DNA of 64,000 nt from Lactonifactor longoviformis DSM 17459. GTDB lineage: Bacteria; Bacillota; Clostridia; Lachnospirales; Lachnospiraceae. The translations under genes and the position numbers were made by a program. The stretch is taken from NCBI RefSeq assembly GCF_900129135.1, contig NZ_FQVI01000017.1, positions 32,014 to 96,013 of the forward strand, written 5' to 3'. Under the pieces are notes generated by a model. That model made no database searches and had not been told where the DNA came from. It saw only the letters and a list, made by a program, of their open reading frames with translations. Positions 7,708 to 15,537 of this stretch are shown here, in pieces (the stretch's first letter is position 1; every line of letters begins with the position of its first letter).

Positions 7708-10656
7708 TCAGGATCTGATTCTACTATTATTTTGATCATACCATATTCTGTCTGTGAGAATCGCCGGTATACCATTTATTAGAATTTTATCGCCAATTTT
7801 CGCATCTTCTTTACATATCAAGACAAAACCAATATTTTTCTGTATCGTAAAACCATAGGTAAACATAGTAACCTTTCCAACTGTCTTGCTACCGATTTTC
7901 GCTTCAGCACCCTCCGTGATCTCCGCAGAATCATCCTCAACCACAAAGCCAAGCAGTTCTCTTCTGGAGCCCTGCATTTGTTCTTTCTGCAATGCCGCTT
8001 TTCCAATAAAATTTTTATTCCAGTCAATACTCCAGCCCAAACCGCATTCTAAGGGGCTGCACCCACCAATATCACTCATCAGAACAAATCCTTTTTCTCT
8101 CGGCAGACTAGTGGTAATTACATCTGTGGCAATTTTGACCGCATGATATTTCTTTCCCTTTTCCTTTAATTCCTTTTCTACTAAATCTGCATCTCTCGGG
8201 TTACAGTAGATTTCATACCCTAATTCTCCTGTAAAACCGCTCCTCGCAATCTTAACTGCTGCCCCAGCAAGTGTATTGTCATTGATAAAAAAGTTTCTCA
8301 AAGAATCTATAGGTTCTTTTACTATATCGTTTAACAGTCTCCTGGCGCAGGGTCCTTGAACGGCATACATTGTTATATCTTCTGTGATCTCTCTGTAAGA
8401 AACCTCCTCATAATTTTTGTGTGCATCAAACCAGACAATCAATTTTTCAATATATAGAGTAGATACCCAGTATTTATCCTCATCCATTCGGAACACAATT
8501 ACATCGTCAATGATTTGTCCGCTTTCATTTAGCATAGTTGTATACTTAGCCTGATTAACTTTAGCTTTTGCCACAGCCCCTACAAACATCTTGCTGAGAA
8601 AGCTTCTGGCATCCAGACCAGTTACCTCTAACAGTTTATGGGTAAAGTCGTAATATCCCACAGCATTTCGGACACTCTCGTGATCTCTCTTAGCACTGCT
8701 GTCATTTTTGCGAAGCGAAGCATACGGATTAAGGGCTGCCTTTTCTAGTTCTGCAATATTCCTTTCTTTTATTCTGTCGTTCTTAGGATCGTAGAATACT
8801 CTATCTCTCAGAACAGCTTCATACCGTTTTCCTTCGCTGACTATGACTGCAAAATCGCCAATATTTGCAGTACAAACGTTTACTACTGCATAACCAATAT
8901 TTTTTTTCAAGGAAAAGCCATAAGTGAACACCGTAACCCGTCCTGCATACTCATTGTTTACAAAGACCTCTGCGCCTGCGTTTATTACCGCAGAATCATC
9001 GTTCACCGCAAAACCAAGCAGTTCTTTTTTGGCCCCTTGGACATTTACCTTTTCAAGAGCTGTCTTCCCAATGAAGTTTTTGGTCCAGTCAATACTCCAT
9101 CCTAAGCCGCATTCCATAGGATTCAGACCGCCAATATCGCTCATCAAAACATATCCTTTTTCTCTGGGCAAACTGTTAATAATTACATCTGTGGTAATCT
9201 CTGTTATTCCATAACGTTGCCCTTCTCTTTCTAAAGCATCTTTTACAAGTTCTCTATCCTCTGGTTTGCAGTAAATTTCATATCCCAGCTCTCCTGTAAA
9301 ACCACTTCTTGCAACTTTTACCGGAATCTCACCTATTGAATTATTACAGATTTGGAACTGCTTCAGCTCAGTAACGCTTTCTTTCAGGAACCCATTTAAT
9401 ACAGCTCGTGAGGCTGGGCCCTGCACCGCATACATGAACGTAATTCCAGTAATTTCACTATAATAAACCTCTTCATAAGTTTTATGGGCATTGAACCAGG
9501 CAATTAATTCCTCAATATATAAAGTAGATATCCAGTATTTATCTTCTTCAATCCGGAATACGATTACATCATCAATGATTTGTCCGTCTTCATTCAGCAT
9601 AGTAGTATATTTGCCCTGACCTATTTTTGCTTTTGCAACCGGACCTACAAACATTCTGCTGAGGAAGCTTCGGGCATCAAGTCCTGTCACTTCTAAAAGT
9701 TTATGTGTAAAATCATAATATCCTACATGATTTCTGACTGTCATATGCTCCCCAAAAGCTTTGGCATCTTGAATGCTTAGTTCTGGCTGAGTACAGATCT
9801 CTGATAAATGCACAGCGGAAGGTTCAATTTCCCTCTCTAGTTGATTAGACACCAAAGCTTTTGAATCGGCCGGTACCGCTGTTTCCGAAACTGGATAGGC
9901 ATCTACTGTTTCTAGTTCCGGTTCCACTCCCTTAACAACTGCATTTTTGTATGGAGAATAATAACCGTCCAAAAGATCCGGAATCATAGATTTATCATTG
10001 CCTGCCTGGCTGCAAAGTTCTTCAAGATGACGGTAAAAAGCATTGTAATCTTTGGCCAGCTGACGATAATACTCATTCTGTTTCTGTATCAGGCTTTCTG
10101 GCGCAAATCCTGCTGCAATGGTTTCATCTACCAGTGCAATATGAAATTCACAGTCCACCAAATCTTCCATCACCTTCACTTTATAACCGCCGGCATAGTC
10201 CAGCCGTGTAACAGCAAAAGCTTGGTTTTCAAATAGTGTTCCATCTTTCTTTCTGTATGGAGTAACTTCCTTCCACATATAGAAAATTACCCCTTTTCGC
10301 GGATCTATATAAGTCTCAATCCAAGGATAATCCCAGCCTTCCACCCCAATCATTGTGTCAATATGAACGGTATTTACAACCTCGTCTTTGCCATTGGCTT
10401 CCAAACGCTTATGAAAATATGTAGGATCCACACCAGGCAAACACCAAGTATACTTAAAATCATCGGTCATATAGCGGGCCAATGGCGCATAATCCCGCGT
10501 TTTACGCGCCTTATCCAACGCCTTTTTCCACATTTCTGCAAATTGCTTCAATTCCACCGGAGCATAATTATGGCAATTAATATCGTTTACATGTGCGGTA
10601 TAGTTATTATCGATTTGATCAAATACGTGTGCATCATTCTCTACAGTAAAATTCAT
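7708..10656 (-). CDS. SnoaL/NTF2-like domain fused to two tandem GcvT (aminomethyltransferase) domains
   Basis: 982 residues with three modules. Residues about 33-240 are a SnoaL/NTF2-like domain, clearly paralogous to the neighbour at 10698 (shared GxxGWxYPW, DPxKGVxxYxWK, DGT and YAG). After a linker (about 245-297), residues 298-645 and 655-982 are two GcvT-type folate-binding domains. Both carry the T-protein landmarks: IIDD (folate-contacting Asp, about residues 358 and 715), YAVQGP, ARSGFTGELGYEIYC, SLPREKG, CGLGWSIDW and YGF-xx-KNIG. The two copies look more than half identical, so they arose by duplication. GcvT relatives include T-protein, dimethylglycine/sarcosine enzymes, DmdA and LigM/DesA demethylases, all of which pass a one-carbon unit to tetrahydrofolate. 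I infer a tetrahydrofolate-dependent demethylase of an unknown methylated compound. No lipoylated H-protein or P-protein gene is nearby, so glycine cleavage is unlikely. Start ATG at 10656 follows AGGAGGG. Confidence 0.85.
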   Translation of the reverse strand: MNFTVENDAHVFDQIDNNYTAHVNDINCHNYAPVELKQFAEMWKKALDKARKTRDYAPLARYMTDDFKYTWCLPGVDPTYFHKRLEANGKDEVVNTVHIDTMIGVEGWDYPWIETYIDPRKGVIFYMWKEVTPYRKKDGTLFENQAFAVTRLDYAGGYKVKVMEDLVDCEFHIALVDETIAAGFAPESLIQKQNEYYRQLAKDYNAFYRHLEELCSQAGNDKSMIPDLLDGYYSPYKNAVVKGVEPELETVDAYPVSETAVPADSKALVSNQLEREIEPSAVHLSEICTQPELSIQDAKAFGEHMTVRNHVGYYDFTHKLLEVTGLDARSFLSRMFVGPVAKAKIGQGKYTTMLNEDGQIIDDVIVFRIEEDKYWISTLYIEELIAWFNAHKTYEEVYYSEITGITFMYAVQGPASRAVLNGFLKESVTELKQFQICNNSIGEIPVKVARSGFTGELGYEIYCKPEDRELVKDALEREGQRYGITEITTDVIINSLPREKGYVLMSDIGGLNPMECGLGWSIDWTKNFIGKTALEKVNVQGAKKELLGFAVNDDSAVINAGAEVFVNNEYAGRVTVFTYGFSLKKNIGYAVVNVCTANIGDFAVIVSEGKRYEAVLRDRVFYDPKNDRIKERNIAELEKAALNPYASLRKNDSSAKRDHESVRNAVGYYDFTHKLLEVTGLDARSFLSKMFVGAVAKAKVNQAKYTTMLNESGQIIDDVIVFRMDEDKYWVSTLYIEKLIVWFDAHKNYEEVSYREITEDITMYAVQGPCARRLLNDIVKEPIDSLRNFFINDNTLAGAAVKIARSGFTGELGYEIYCNPRDADLVEKELKEKGKKYHAVKIATDVITTSLPREKGFVLMSDIGGCSPLECGLGWSIDWNKNFIGKAALQKEQMQGSRRELLGFVVEDDSAEITEGAEAKIGSKTVGKVTMFTYGFTIQKNIGFVLICKEDAKIGDKILINGIPAILTDRIWYDQNNSRIRS

Positions 10657-10697
10657 TCTTAAACCCTCCTATCCACTTTGGTATTGGTAATTGGCAA

Positions 10698-11285
10698 TTA
10701 TTCTTTGTATCCGTATTCCTCACGCAGCTCTTCTAAATGCTCTATCCAATTTTCCAATGCCATTGTTTCTCTGGTTCTGCGCATCTTAACTTTTTCTCGC
10801 ATTGCTTCATTAGCAAACCCGCCTGCTACTCCTTCCGCATGGCAATACTGCAGCATCTGCGATTCACAGATATCTGTCTTGTGCTTTGTACGGCCATTTC
10901 CGGCATAAGTATGGAAAGAATATCCGTATCCATTGGCCGCATAGAAAGTTCCATCCGACCTTTCCCAAGGGGAGATCATTTTCCAATTATAAATCAGAAC
11001 CCCCTTCTCTGGATCTACCCAGTAATCACCCCAAGGGTACTTCCATCCATCCACACCAGCCATCTCTGCCCCCAATGCGTTTCGCATAACGGCATCTTTT
11101 CCATTTGCTACATAAGCCGGCAGAGTAGGCCCAAGAGCCCATTCGTATACAACATTATCATCCAAAATTGCTTCATTAGCCACCACATACTGTCCTGTTT
11201 TTCTGGCTTCCAGCATAACATCGTGGATTTTTTTCCCAAAAGCCTCTATTTCTTCATAAGTGTATTTATTTAACTCTGCTGTCAT
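10698..11285 (-). CDS. Free-standing SnoaL/NTF2-like protein
   Basis: 195 residues. It shares the pattern GVDGWKYPWGDYWVDPEKGV, then YNWK and DGT, with the N-terminal domain of the fusion protein encoded 41 bases downstream, so the two are paralogues. NTF2/SnoaL folds form a cone-shaped pocket used by polyketide cyclases, ketosteroid isomerases and small-molecule binding proteins. Trp, Tyr and Asp are abundant in the conserved block, as expected of a pocket for an aromatic or ring compound. ATG at 11285 is chosen because AAGGAGGAA precedes it; the upstream codons at 11318 lack a site. It probably binds or chemically prepares the substrate for the GcvT modules, or is a separate subunit of that enzyme. 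Confidence 0.75.
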   Translation of the reverse strand: MTAELNKYTYEEIEAFGKKIHDVMLEARKTGQYVVANEAILDDNVVYEWALGPTLPAYVANGKDAVMRNALGAEMAGVDGWKYPWGDYWVDPEKGVLIYNWKMISPWERSDGTFYAANGYGYSFHTYAGNGRTKHKTDICESQMLQYCHAEGVAGGFANEAMREKVKMRRTRETMALENWIEHLEELREEYGYKE

Positions 11286-11334
11286 TGTCCATTCCTCCTT
11301 TATAAATCTTAATCCCATATTACAATATAAATAT

Positions 11335-12768
11335 CTATGTCAGCAGTTTCCATACAGGAATACTTACCAAAAGTGCAATTACCTGCATAATCGCATAAGG
11401 CCAGGCCGTTCTCTTTATATCATCAAATTGAATCCACCCTTTAGTAGCCGCATTAGCCGTCAAAAATGGGAGTGATAATGCCTGGTTATTGAAAATAGAA
11501 GTACAGACAAATGCTGAGAAAGAAATTGCAGCAACAGGAAGCCCCATAGCTGCAGCAAGTCCTCCAAACAGTGTCGTACAAATAATTACGGAACCGGAAG
11601 TATCAATTACCAATTGACGAATAGCATAGACTACTAAACAAGTTAATATAATCAATACTACTGGGTTGCCGACTACACCGGCCACCGGCTGAAGCACACT
11701 AACTAAGAAGTCACTGATACCAAAGGTATTAATTCCTGCAAAAATGGGCATTAAGCAGAACATACTTAACATTAATGACCAGGGAACTGCTGTATTCAAA
11801 TCCTTCTGTGGATTAAAAAGTCCAAACAGCATTGTAAGGCAAAAGCCAATGATAGCTGCTGTTGTATCGTCAATCCCAAAATTTTTGCCAAAAATCCAAA
11901 GTATTACCGTGATTAATAATATTAGCATGCCGATCTTTTCCTGCTTGGACATAAGACCCAGTTCTTCGTATGCTTTTTTCGCAGTACCTTTATCAAACTT
12001 GGTACCTGTTTCTGGCTTAAATTTAATTAAAATATATAAAGTCCACATAACCATCATTGCGATCATCCAAACTCCAGTTATTCCAAGCCAGCTGGTAAAA
12101 GAATATTTTTCGCCGCTAATAGCAGTACAAATCAAAAATCCCGTACTTGTAGCCCAAGCATTTGTAAAATTAGCAATTACCGGCCAGCACCCCATCCACA
12201 TGCCTACCGCTCCCTTGCTATGGGGCTCCAGGTTATACTGGGAAGCTCCTGATTCTACCATTGGAGCAAAAATAGACACTTTTGCATTGCCACTTGGAAT
12301 AAAAGGATTGAGGATAAATCCTGAAATGGAAAATGCAATCACCTGTGCTCCCCAGGTCTCAGGCAATAGCATCATTACTCTTGCCACTATCCTTTTAAAT
12401 AATCCTGTTTTATTGATGGCCGTAGTAAGCGCAAACGCAAAAATAATAAACCACACCGTATTGCTTCCAAAACCAGTTGCCAAGACTTCATTTATAGTAT
12501 AGGTTCTGGTAATCACGAGAAGTACAATGCAAATGGGTCCGATAATTGGCATGGGACAGACGCCGAAAATAGAACAGCATACAAATGTTAAAAAGATAGC
12601 AATTGTATTCAGCGCCTGCTGCGGCAAGGTCTCACTAGGTTTTAAAAGAAACGCAAATGTTACAAATAAAACAATTGCCAAAATTAAACCAATGATTTTT
12701 ACTGGCTTTGATGTCATCCTTGGACCTGCCGGCTTCTCGAGTTTCAACTTTTCATTGCTTTGGCTCAA
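11335..12768 (-). CDS. SLC13/DASS-family anion transporter (TTG start)
   Basis: 477 residues and about 12-14 membrane segments. DASS (CitT/SdcS/INDY) landmarks are the repeat motifs: FIPSGNAKVSIFAPMV in the first half (Ser-Asn-Ala type hairpin) and VIDTSGSVIICTTLF in the second. This family carries dicarboxylates, sulfate and other organic anions, so the cluster substrate is probably an acid. The start is set by GGAGGAGGT six bases before TTG at 12768; the GTG at 12804 that opens the longer frame has no ribosome site. It is first of the transporter-SnoaL-fusion unit, with a promoter at 12851-12879, and follows the PucR-type regulator on the same strand. Confidence 0.85.
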   Translation of the reverse strand: MSQSNEKLKLEKPAGPRMTSKPVKIIGLILAIVLFVTFAFLLKPSETLPQQALNTIAIFLTFVCCSIFGVCPMPIIGPICIVLLVITRTYTINEVLATGFGSNTVWFIIFAFALTTAINKTGLFKRIVARVMMLLPETWGAQVIAFSISGFILNPFIPSGNAKVSIFAPMVESGASQYNLEPHSKGAVGMWMGCWPVIANFTNAWATSTGFLICTAISGEKYSFTSWLGITGVWMIAMMVMWTLYILIKFKPETGTKFDKGTAKKAYEELGLMSKQEKIGMLILLITVILWIFGKNFGIDDTTAAIIGFCLTMLFGLFNPQKDLNTAVPWSLMLSMFCLMPIFAGINTFGISDFLVSVLQPVAGVVGNPVVLIILTCLVVYAIRQLVIDTSGSVIICTTLFGGLAAAMGLPVAAISFSAFVCTSIFNNQALSLPFLTANAATKGWIQFDDIKRTAWPYAIMQVIALLVSIPVWKLLT

Positions 12769-12850
12769 TGTATAACCTCCTCCATAGATAAGATTGAATT
12801 CCACTAGTGGTGCTAAATTTACAATTTTTACTTAATTTGTCGACACCCTT

Positions 12851-12879
12851 AGTATACAAATCCACTTATTTTCATTCAA
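12851..12879 (-). promoter_or_regulatory. Promoter of the DASS-SnoaL-GcvT unit
   Basis: Minus strand TTGAAT, 17 bases, TATACT, about 80 bases upstream of the TTG start at 12768. It is the only good promoter match between the PucR regulator terminator and the transporter. Confidence 0.5.
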
Positions 12880-12949
12880 TCCATCAAAGTGTATTGTATA
12901 TCTCTTCTAAACAAACATTTTTGTCCTTTACTGCCTATATCTATTAACA

Positions 12950-12998
12950 ACAAAAAACTGCTGCAAAACAGATGAATATTCATCTGTTATACAGCAGT
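12950..12998 (-). terminator. Terminator of the PucR-type regulator
   Basis: Long two-part hairpin (ACTGCTG / CAGCAGT outside, ACAGATGAA / TTCATCTGT inside), followed on the minus strand by TTTTTTG. It separates the regulator transcript from the transporter promoter. Confidence 0.85.
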
Positions 12999-13021
12999 TA
13001 ATTTCTTTTTAGATTTCAGAT

Positions 13022-14527
13022 TTATTCTGGATTTTCCTCTGAATCTTCATATATGGTCAGGAGGATCTGATACCAAAGTCTTGTCTTTGAGTTCAATAAT
13101 TCATCACCCAATATCTGGTGAACACGCTCCATACGGTTCATAAATGAACTTCTATGCAGATACAAGAGCCTCGAAGTCACAGAGGCATTCATATTATTTT
13201 CTAAATAGCATTTCAATGTCTCAGCATAATTCACACCTGCTTTTGAGCTTTTTAGGAGTGTTCGGAGTTCCGGGGGAATCAGATGTTTTAAAGAAAATTC
13301 TCCTGTGCAATTCTCAAGCATATAGATAAAAGCATAATCCATAAAGAAATAGATACGTTTCTCCGGATGCATTTCCTGTCCAATTCTAAACGCATGATAA
13401 GCCTGTCGATGATAAATCCAAACCTCCTGAATGTCTGTAAAACGATCGCTGACTCCAGCATAAAAGCCTTTTTTATCTAAAAAGCTTTTCAAGGTGGCAA
13501 TAAATTTTTCTAATTCATAAGGGAAAATAGAAAAATCTACAATTCCCATAATGCAGCCCTCATATTCCATGGCAACACAGCCTTCAAACATATTCTCTAA
13601 TATCGAACAGATGTAATTGACAGGAGGAGATAAATGTCCGTCCCCCTGTACCATAACCTTAAAACACAAAAAAAACTGATTCTCAGTGGTAATATGAGCT
13701 ACCCGATATTTACTGACAGGATTCTTATTCAAATAATCAAAGACAACACTTTTCAATGTAGAAGTCTGCATAGTCTTAACACTTGCGCGTCTCAGAAAAG
13801 CTTCCTCTATTCTTTCTGCATAAACTTGTATAATCTCTTCATCGCTTTTCCGAAAAGGCCGCCATCTTTCTGCTACCGTTATTGTTCCCACAAAACGGCC
13901 TGTAACAAACAAATTTGAACAGATATATCCTTCTGTAGGACGATAAATCCCCCTCAGTTCTTTATATTTCTCCCGTATAGTATGGACATTTTCGAATTTT
14001 TCAAGTGATATTGGGAACATTGGCGCTTCGACATGAAATTTAACCTGCCCATCTGCCTTCTTTTCCCAGGTAGTAATAGCCACATGATAAAATTCTGTAT
14101 CTAAAATCGCCACAGGATTACCAATAAAAGGCAGTGAAAGTTTTGTCAGCTTCCCGAAATCAATATCTGATGCTATTACTTCCTGCATATCAATTTCCCA
14201 TTGGGCATAGCTTTCATACCACCCCTGTACCTTATTAAAAACCTCTGCAAAATAACCGTTTTTTACCCAGATAAACGGAAAACATCCTCTGAGATAATTT
14301 TTTCTCGGTTCATCCCCTACACAGATAATAAAATAGTCCGAAGTGAATTCATGTCTCGACGGCAATGCATCCGTCGGTGCCAAATAAATACGGCCCTCCT
14401 CAAGTTCTGCCTGCGCATCAAATAGAGCCGGACGTTTCCATGAACGCTTATCCGCCTCGTTCCAAAAACAGTATGTCTGATACTCTACAGAAAGCTTGTC
14501 AATAATCAATCCTATCGTTATTCTCAT
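13022..14527 (-). CDS. PucR/CdaR-type transcriptional regulator
   Basis: 501 residues. The C-terminus (about 435-490) is the PucR-type helix-turn-helix: LKCYLENNMNASVTSRLL then LHRSSFMNRMERVHQILG, close to the consensus of purine-catabolism and sugar-diacid regulators. The long N-terminal two-thirds is an undefined sensor with a possible GAF-like segment (about 130-250); the middle carries a GGDEF-like fold typical of the family. It is the first gene on the minus strand ahead of the DASS-SnoaL-GcvT operon, separated from it by a strong terminator, so I infer it is the dedicated activator. A 16-base inverted repeat lies 80-140 bases upstream of its start. The ribosome site is weak (AAGGG well upstream), so the start at 14527 is less certain than the family. 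Confidence 0.85.
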   Translation of the reverse strand: MRITIGLIIDKLSVEYQTYCFWNEADKRSWKRPALFDAQAELEEGRIYLAPTDALPSRHEFTSDYFIICVGDEPRKNYLRGCFPFIWVKNGYFAEVFNKVQGWYESYAQWEIDMQEVIASDIDFGKLTKLSLPFIGNPVAILDTEFYHVAITTWEKKADGQVKFHVEAPMFPISLEKFENVHTIREKYKELRGIYRPTEGYICSNLFVTGRFVGTITVAERWRPFRKSDEEIIQVYAERIEEAFLRRASVKTMQTSTLKSVVFDYLNKNPVSKYRVAHITTENQFFLCFKVMVQGDGHLSPPVNYICSILENMFEGCVAMEYEGCIMGIVDFSIFPYELEKFIATLKSFLDKKGFYAGVSDRFTDIQEVWIYHRQAYHAFRIGQEMHPEKRIYFFMDYAFIYMLENCTGEFSLKHLIPPELRTLLKSSKAGVNYAETLKCYLENNMNASVTSRLLYLHRSSFMNRMERVHQILGDELLNSKTRLWYQILLTIYEDSEENPE

Positions 14528-14606
14528 AATTTACAATGTATTAGGGATAACCCTTAAATTCACAAAACACATTCCTACGGATTTATTATAACATTGTAAA
14601 CGCATA

Positions 14607-14667
14607 AATCAAACCGACAAAACAGCTGTTTTTTCTGGAACTTTCATACATTTTTGTCGGTTTGATT
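14607..14667. repeat. 16-base perfect inverted repeat with 29-base spacer
   Basis: AATCAAACCGACAAAA at 14607-14622 is repeated inverted at 14652-14667; the spacer begins with a second small palindrome AACAGCTGTT (14621-14630). No U-tract follows on either strand, so it is a poor terminator. It sits upstream of the PucR gene and beside the IS110 remnant. It may be a regulator operator or the ends of a tiny mobile element. Bases 14528-14606 and 14668-14797 show nothing else. Confidence 0.6.
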
Positions 14668-14797
14668 CCCCTTTTCTTTATGCTCTCCACCTCTAAGTAA
14701 TCATAATTGCCATACTCTTCCTTATCCTTTTTCGCCTTCGGACATATTGAAGATTCCATGCTTAATTGCCTGTTTTGGCCTGTGAATTTTCATCTGC

Positions 14798-14866
14798 TGA
14801 GGCGCTGGCCAGGAAAATCATTTAGGGACAGGTCTGTAGTATTTTGGGACAGGGCAACCCGAAAAG
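14798..14866 (+). repeat. Copy 1 of a 69-base duplicated segment (SorC gene tail plus 3' UTR)
   Basis: Matches 22549-22617 with three differences in 69 bases. The first part encodes the last residues EALARKII plus stop of a SorC-type regulator; the rest is its 3' untranslated region. The upstream part of this copy is not SorC-like, so this is an isolated tail. Confidence 0.75.
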
Positions 14867-14867
14867 A

Positions 14868-15340
14868 GAGGGTTGTCTATTTCCCGACAGATACCTGGAA
14901 TAGGTAAAAAAAGTGCGGAGCGTTTGCTTGCAGAAATAGGGATTGAAATGGATCAGTTTAAAGACCAATCTCAATTTAGCTCTTGGGCTGGTTTAGTCCC
15001 TGAATGCAAAGAAAGTGCCGGGAAAAAGATGAGTACCCGGATTCGGAAGGGTAATCAGCATGTAAAATCGGTTCTTGTAGAGTGTGCACGCTCTGCAATT
15101 CGGAATAAAAAGAGTTATTTCTATTCACGTTATCAACGAATTGCCGCACGCCGGGGTGGAAAAAGAGCCTTAATTGCGGTTGCCCACTCTATGCTTATTG
15201 CAGTCTACCATATCTTGAAAGAGTTACAGCCTTATAAGGAACTTGGGTACGATTATTACGATACATGCAATCATGAGAAAATCATACAGAGAAATATTCG
15301 TTCATTAGAACGTCTGGGAGTAAACGTAGTGATTGGCTAA
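14868..15340 (+). mobile_element. 3' remnant of an IS110-family transposase gene
   Basis: About 155 residues of the C-terminal Transposase_20 domain: IPGIGKKSAERLLAEIG, FSSWAGLVPECKESAGKK, RKGNQHVKSVLVECA and AVAHSMLIAVYHIL. The N-terminal DEDD catalytic half is absent; upstream sequence switches at about 14866 to the SorC tail repeat, so the element was truncated there. No translation signal is expected. The intact 3' side continues into the non-coding flank described at 15341. Confidence 0.85.
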
Positions 15341-15537
15341 GTCGTCTGCCATGTCAAAACTAAAAGCCCACCATAATTGGTAGGCTTTATTGTAATGCTT
15401 ATTATTGGGTTTCCGAGAGTTACGTTTTCAGGACAGCCCCATGCAAAAACGTTGAACGTCCAACAGCAAGCCCCATCGCCAAAGGCGATTTTCATGGGCT
15501 TGAGTTGTAACTGTTCATAGTTCTAAACAGTTACTAA
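15341..15537 (+). other. Non-coding right flank of the IS110 remnant, with two hairpins
   Basis: Hairpin 1 at about 15360-15390 pairs AAGCCCACCA with TGGTAGGCTT and is followed by TATTGT, so it may end the transposase transcript. Hairpin 2 at about 15468-15504 (AAGCCC...CGCC AAA GGCG...GGGCTT) is more complex. In IS110-group elements a non-coding flank encodes the bridge RNA that guides recombination, and this stretch is where one would look. It is also the 3' flank of the minus-strand UROD gene. Confidence 0.4.

Noticed and set aside
7708..11285. Glycine cleavage system
   Set aside because: GcvT-type domains are present, but gcvH, gcvP and lipoylation genes are absent and the SnoaL fusion and transporters do not fit.
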